Assembly: GCA_042218115.1 (NCBI GenBank)
Contig: JBDGRJ010000042.1
Coordinates: forward strand, 1 to 21,262
Direction: 5' to 3'
Origin: JBDGRJ01 sp042218115
GTDB taxonomy: Bacteria > Patescibacteriota > Patescibacteriia > Magasanikbacterales > UBA922
DNA: 21,262 nt
Made by a program: the position numbers and the translations under genes. The notes below the pieces were generated by a model, which did not search any database, was not told the DNA's origin, and was given only the letters and a program-made list of their open reading frames with translations. This document shows, one piece after another, positions 18,966 through 21,262 of the stretch (the stretch's first letter is position 1; each line of letters opens with the position of its first letter).

Positions 18966-19876
18966 TGGCAGCACCCGTGAACAAAACACTGCAGAAAGCA
19001 GCAGAAAACGCATCCAACACCTCAGCACCGGCTCCAGGTACAGAAGAAACAGCCGGAGGACTGTTAAGCCAAGCCATCGGACCAGTTATACAGACCTGGC
19101 AAAGCCTGCCAATATACGGAAAAGTCGCCGTAGCAGCCGCCGCAGGAATCGGATTCCTCGGATACAAATGGTGGGAGAACAGAGAAAAAGATGAGAAACT
19201 TGAAGCCACTGACTGGAAGGAAAAATGGGAGAATATGCTGAAAGCTCCTGTAGAAAAGAACGGAGCGCCGCAGAAAGAACTTCTCTACAAACAAAGTAAC
19301 TCCTCCTCAAAACGGTGCATAGGCCGTATAGTAAAGCTGGAAGAGACAAAAACTAACATCGGAAAAGAGAAGATCAAGGAGATATTCGAGAAATCTGACC
19401 AGGATAAAGACTGGGAGGACATCGAGGAAAGCATTGATGAGGAAGCTGCTGCTGTCACTTACAGCGTGGTACGGGGCAGGAAAAAATTTGACAGAGTGCT
19501 TGGCATGATTACCTACAAGCTTGCCGGGATTTTTTCAAGCGGTAGCAATCCCCAGGCAGAATACTTCGATCTTCCTTTGAAAGACATCAGGGTAACAGAT
19601 CAAGGAGTCGTGATAAAAAGCGACGTACACCTGTTCAAGAAAGACGGTTTATGGCAGACAACGTCTCAGGAAGGACAGAACCGTTTAATCCAGCTTTCCT
19701 GGTTGACCACGCATCAGAACTGGACCGAAAGCCTGCAGAAGCAGCCGGAGTTCTACAGCGACTTAAACATGAACATCTCCGGCAAGAAGAACATCGAGAA
19801 TACAAAGAGTAAGAACATGAAGGAATACAAGAAAGCGGAGAGGCTTAGGGATAAAGAAGAAGGTATGGAGAACTAA
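18965..19876 (+). CDS. Membrane-anchored protein, unknown function
   Basis: 303 residues. The N-terminus is Ala/Thr/Pro-rich and disordered (NASNTSAPAPGTEETAGG). One short hydrophobic segment lies at about 54-68 (VAVAAAAGIGFLGYKWW). A Lys/Glu-rich linker and a mixed alpha/beta region follow (AAVTYSVVRGRKKFDRVLGM, FDLPLKDIRVTDQGVVI, LIQLSWLTTHQNW), with a strongly basic C-terminus (KSKNMKEYKKAERLRDKEE). The basic tail on a membrane anchor could hold DNA to the virion membrane or act as a scaffold. That is inference. It is last in the late operon and its end overlaps that of the convergent ATPase by four bases. No family recognised. Confidence 0.65.
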   Translation: MAAPVNKTLQKAAENASNTSAPAPGTEETAGGLLSQAIGPVIQTWQSLPIYGKVAVAAAAGIGFLGYKWWENREKDEKLEATDWKEKWENMLKAPVEKNGAPQKELLYKQSNSSSKRCIGRIVKLEETKTNIGKEKIKEIFEKSDQDKDWEDIEESIDEEAAAVTYSVVRGRKKFDRVLGMITYKLAGIFSSGSNPQAEYFDLPLKDIRVTDQGVVIKSDVHLFKKDGLWQTTSQEGQNRLIQLSWLTTHQNWTESLQKQPEFYSDLNMNISGKKNIENTKSKNMKEYKKAERLRDKEEGMEN

Positions 19877-20607
19877 CTGAAGGCTTTTTGCTTGATCTCT
19901 TCTTTCTTTCTCTTCATTTCTATAGCTTCTTCAGAATCTATTAACTGGCTTTCCTTCTCTTCTTCGTCCAGCTCCTCTATTCTCTGCCTTGTAGATTCAC
20001 TGGGTTTATCTGGTTTCCAGTTCCCAAGTGGTTTGGTTACAAGTTCTTCTTTTTTACTGTCGTTTTTTCTCTTCACTCTCATTGCCTTGAACTTGTAAGT
20101 GTCGCCGTTTCCTACTGCAACCAGTCTGATATTGTGGTTGGTACGAACTGCTTTGGGGCACTTCGCCATTTCGTGTGCATCCCAGGTAAGAGGATTTCCG
20201 AATCTTCTAGAAAGGTATACGAGTTGACGGTTCGCCTTGTTTTTCGGAGAGTTGTAGTCACCACTGGGAAGTACAGCATCGACGTCAGGCATGAAGAATA
20301 TTTTCTTTGCTGAGTTTCTTACAGATCTGCTCCAGTGTAGAGGATCCATTGTCATCTGGTAGTCGGGGTCGAAGTCGCCTACAAGTACGTCGAGTTCGTT
20401 GTGCAGTATTTCTCCGAGTCGTCCGCAGGCCCATGTCTTTCCATGTCCTGGATCTGCAAGGACGAGGATACGGGGCTGGGTGCCTTCTTTCATCATCTTG
20501 ACTATCTTCCCGATGAACTGAGGGTGTTCCTCCCCGCCTATGAGAGCTTTATCTCTTCGAAGCAGGTCTTTGTTCCACTTTACCTTGGGTAAGTCATTAA
20601 AATCCAT
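19873..20607 (-). CDS. P-loop ATPase (candidate genome-packaging or B251-like ATPase)
   Basis: 244 residues. Walker A is ADPGHGKT (51-58; the usual first Gly is Ala). Walker B is IFFMPD (103-108) with Asp110 next. A sensor-like Asn167 is in IRLVAVGNGD. Around 128-160 LVYLSRRFGNPLTWDAHEMA then VRTNHNIRL recalls Zot/FtsK-HerA-type ATPases, while small AAA ATPases such as fusellovirus B251 fit by size and context. The C-terminus is a long charged helix (EELDEEEKESQLIDSEEAIE). It probably powers DNA handling: packaging, virion extrusion or replication. It is the last gene of a leftward operon, its ATG overlapping the stop of the membrane protein (TAATG). Part of the same gene reappears at the left end of the window. 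Confidence 0.78.
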   Translation of the reverse strand: MDFNDLPKVKWNKDLLRRDKALIGGEEHPQFIGKIVKMMKEGTQPRILVLADPGHGKTWACGRLGEILHNELDVLVGDFDPDYQMTMDPLHWSRSVRNSAKKIFFMPDVDAVLPSGDYNSPKNKANRQLVYLSRRFGNPLTWDAHEMAKCPKAVRTNHNIRLVAVGNGDTYKFKAMRVKRKNDSKKEELVTKPLGNWKPDKPSESTRQRIEELDEEEKESQLIDSEEAIEMKRKKEEIKQKAFS

Positions 20608-20822
20608 TAAGTTTCAACCTCTTTCAAATTTTTTGAGATACAATAATACATACTAACCGGCAGAAGAAAAGGAATTGAGAAGATTGATAAGAAATACATG
20701 AACAAGCTTCCCTCATTTTCAGCAAATTCCTCCAAACCTAAAGAAATAGCCAAACAAATAATAGGCCATTGAATTATACCTGAAATAGCGCCTAGTAACA
20801 CTGCATTTATTTTTCTTATCAT
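20607..20822 (-). CDS. Two-helix membrane protein present only in the right-end copy
   Basis: 71 residues. Helices about 6-30 (NAVLLGAISGIIQWPIICLA) and 42-60 (YFLSIFSIPFLLPVSMYY), an acidic loop (GLEEFAENEGS) and a charged tail ending KEVET. ATG overlaps the HTH stop and its TAA overlaps the ATPase ATG. In the left-end version of this operon the gene is missing and HTH and ATPase join directly, so it is dispensable. The AT-rich sequence differs from its neighbours, suggesting recent gain. Superinfection exclusion is one possible role, but it is untested. Confidence 0.6.
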   Translation of the reverse strand: MIRKINAVLLGAISGIIQWPIICLAISLGLEEFAENEGSLFMYFLSIFSIPFLLPVSMYYCISKNLKEVET

Positions 20823-21157
20823 TCTGTATCAACCTCTTCTAAAAATTTCTCGCATTTCACAACTAATCCTCTCATCCTGGTGTCGCCCATGTAGTTGTAG
20901 CTGCAGATCTCAGGGTACTTCTTGTCGTAGTAACCATGTTTCCCCACTCCTTTTCTCCGGACTGTTTGAGGATCTACATCAATATCAAACTCTATTTCCA
21001 GCTCTGCGGTTATTTCCTTTACTGAAATAATGAGTTCGTCCTGTGAGTCTCTCTTTCTACATATACTTTTTATTGCTTTGTCGAGCTGGGTTCTCGAGAG
21101 CTTGGAGGTGCGTCCTTTCTGAGTTAAAGCCAAGTGGTATCCCCTATATGAAAACAT
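20819..21157 (-). CDS. Helix-turn-helix regulator, right-end copy
   Basis: 112 residues from ATG 21157, just after the TAATATTA operator. The first about 12 residues differ from the left copy, which begins nearer QKGR. Central helices (LDKAIKSICRKRDSQDEL, VKEITAELEIEFDIDVDPQT) look like a helix-turn-helix followed by VRRKGVGKHGYYDKKYPEIC, perhaps a wing. A conserved end GDTRMRGLVVKCEKFLEEV closes it. It probably regulates its own operon with the ATPase. Its TGA overlaps the membrane-protein ATG. Compared with the left version, changes are spread along the gene, consistent with a strain variant and not an assembly copy. Confidence 0.65.
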   Translation of the reverse strand: MFSYRGYHLALTQKGRTSKLSRTQLDKAIKSICRKRDSQDELIISVKEITAELEIEFDIDVDPQTVRRKGVGKHGYYDKKYPEICSYNYMGDTRMRGLVVKCEKFLEEVDTE

Positions 21158-21158
21158 A

Positions 21159-21180
21159 TTAACTAATATTAATTAATTCT
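21159..21180 (-). promoter_or_regulatory. TAATATTA operator of the right-end HTH/ATPase operon
   Basis: TTAACTAATATTAATTAA surrounds the same core palindrome (21164-21171) as at 393-406, 553-566 and 8575-8588, here immediately upstream of the HTH start codon. No clear TATA box is seen at the usual distance, so the true transcript may begin further inside the gene. Confidence 0.5.
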
Positions 21181-21211
21181 GGGGTTTCTGAGAAAACGGT
21201 CGTATATCCAC

Positions 21212-21262
21212 GGTTTAAAAGGAAAAAATAGTCAGTGACTTGAAGAAATGCGGGCGCACAAG
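21212..21262 (+). CDS. Possible start of a rightward gene, cut by the window edge
   Basis: A TATA-like GTTTAAAA (21212-21219) is followed after about 28 bases by ATG at 21248, opening Met-Arg-Ala-His-Lys before the sequence ends. The distance fits a leaderless transcript. The corresponding place at the left end has ATG AAC GCA CAG at 501. Only five codons are visible, so this is a hint and not a call. Confidence 0.25.

Noticed and set aside
1..21262. CRISPR array, insertion sequence or rRNA
   Set aside because: No regularly spaced identical repeats, no transposase or flanking target duplications, and no rRNA-like sequence were seen.
1..21262. Protein-primed (type B) DNA polymerase as in His1
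   Set aside because: No ORF of suitable length or with polymerase motifs (SLYPSII, YxDTD-like) is present; long ORFs are all accounted for.
1..21262. Direct terminal repeat of a linear virus
   Set aside because: Only 54 bases match exactly and the outer ends then differ. A true terminal repeat would place the match at both extreme ends.

Overview
The window looks like a nearly complete genome of an archaeal, tailless, probably spindle-shaped (fusellovirus-like) virus or its proviral form. I infer this from four gene types together. There is a tandem pair of 67-residue coat-like proteins with two hydrophobic segments, shaped like fusellovirus VP1/VP3. There is a tyrosine integrase, a P-loop ATPase, and a giant secreted adhesin with C-terminal membrane segments. 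Archaeal traits are plain: TATA boxes about 25-30 bases before starts, leaderless ATG/GTG genes, strong GAGGTG Shine-Dalgarno sites, pyrimidine-rich terminators, and many tiny ribbon-helix-helix, winged-helix and zinc-finger proteins. Asp/Asn/Thr-rich surface proteins and several haloarchaea-like small families suggest a halophilic host, possibly Haloarchaea or Nanohaloarchaeota. The host is inference only. I see no DNA polymerase and no bacterial genes.

Layout. Positions 1-374 (minus) hold the start of an ATPase gene and a helix-turn-helix gene. Positions 540-1154 are the coat operon with its promoter, operator and terminator. Positions 1153-1607 (minus) hold an AbrB-like regulator and a membrane protein. 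The integrase module is at 1944-3480. Positions 3541-3852 hold a micro-gene facing a small regulator. Positions 3978-7510 are a tightly overlapping rightward operon of at least 15 small genes (antitoxin-like, winged-helix, zinc-finger, coiled-coil). Positions 7540-7770 are an iteron-rich, AT-rich candidate replication origin. Positions 7839-8274 hold a small ORF, a tRNA-like element and a hairpin. A divergent regulator/structural promoter lies at 8571-8641. The rightward structural operon runs 8641-19876 and comprises a secreted beta protein, an alkaline-phosphatase-superfamily enzyme, the 2072-residue adhesin, small membrane proteins, an RHH regulator, a zinc finger and a membrane-anchored protein. 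The leftward HTH/membrane/ATPase operon occupies 19873-21157.

Bases 1-54 exactly equal 20545-20598. After that the two ends continue as diverged versions of the same operon, and the left version lacks the middle membrane gene. The simplest reading is a circular genome of about 20.5 kb closed by this overlap, with the right end taken from a coexisting strain. A duplicated operon is the alternative.

Regulation: a palindrome with core TAATATTA recurs at the coat, structural and HTH/ATPase promoters, with a weaker related site before the RHH gene at 18287. This suggests one repressor family controls the lytic genes. Many genes end in codons for Glu-Val because the next gene's GAGGTG ribosome-binding site is read in frame, giving near-identical gene junctions. 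Two runs of N (3927-3936 and 18442-18541) interrupt the sequence.
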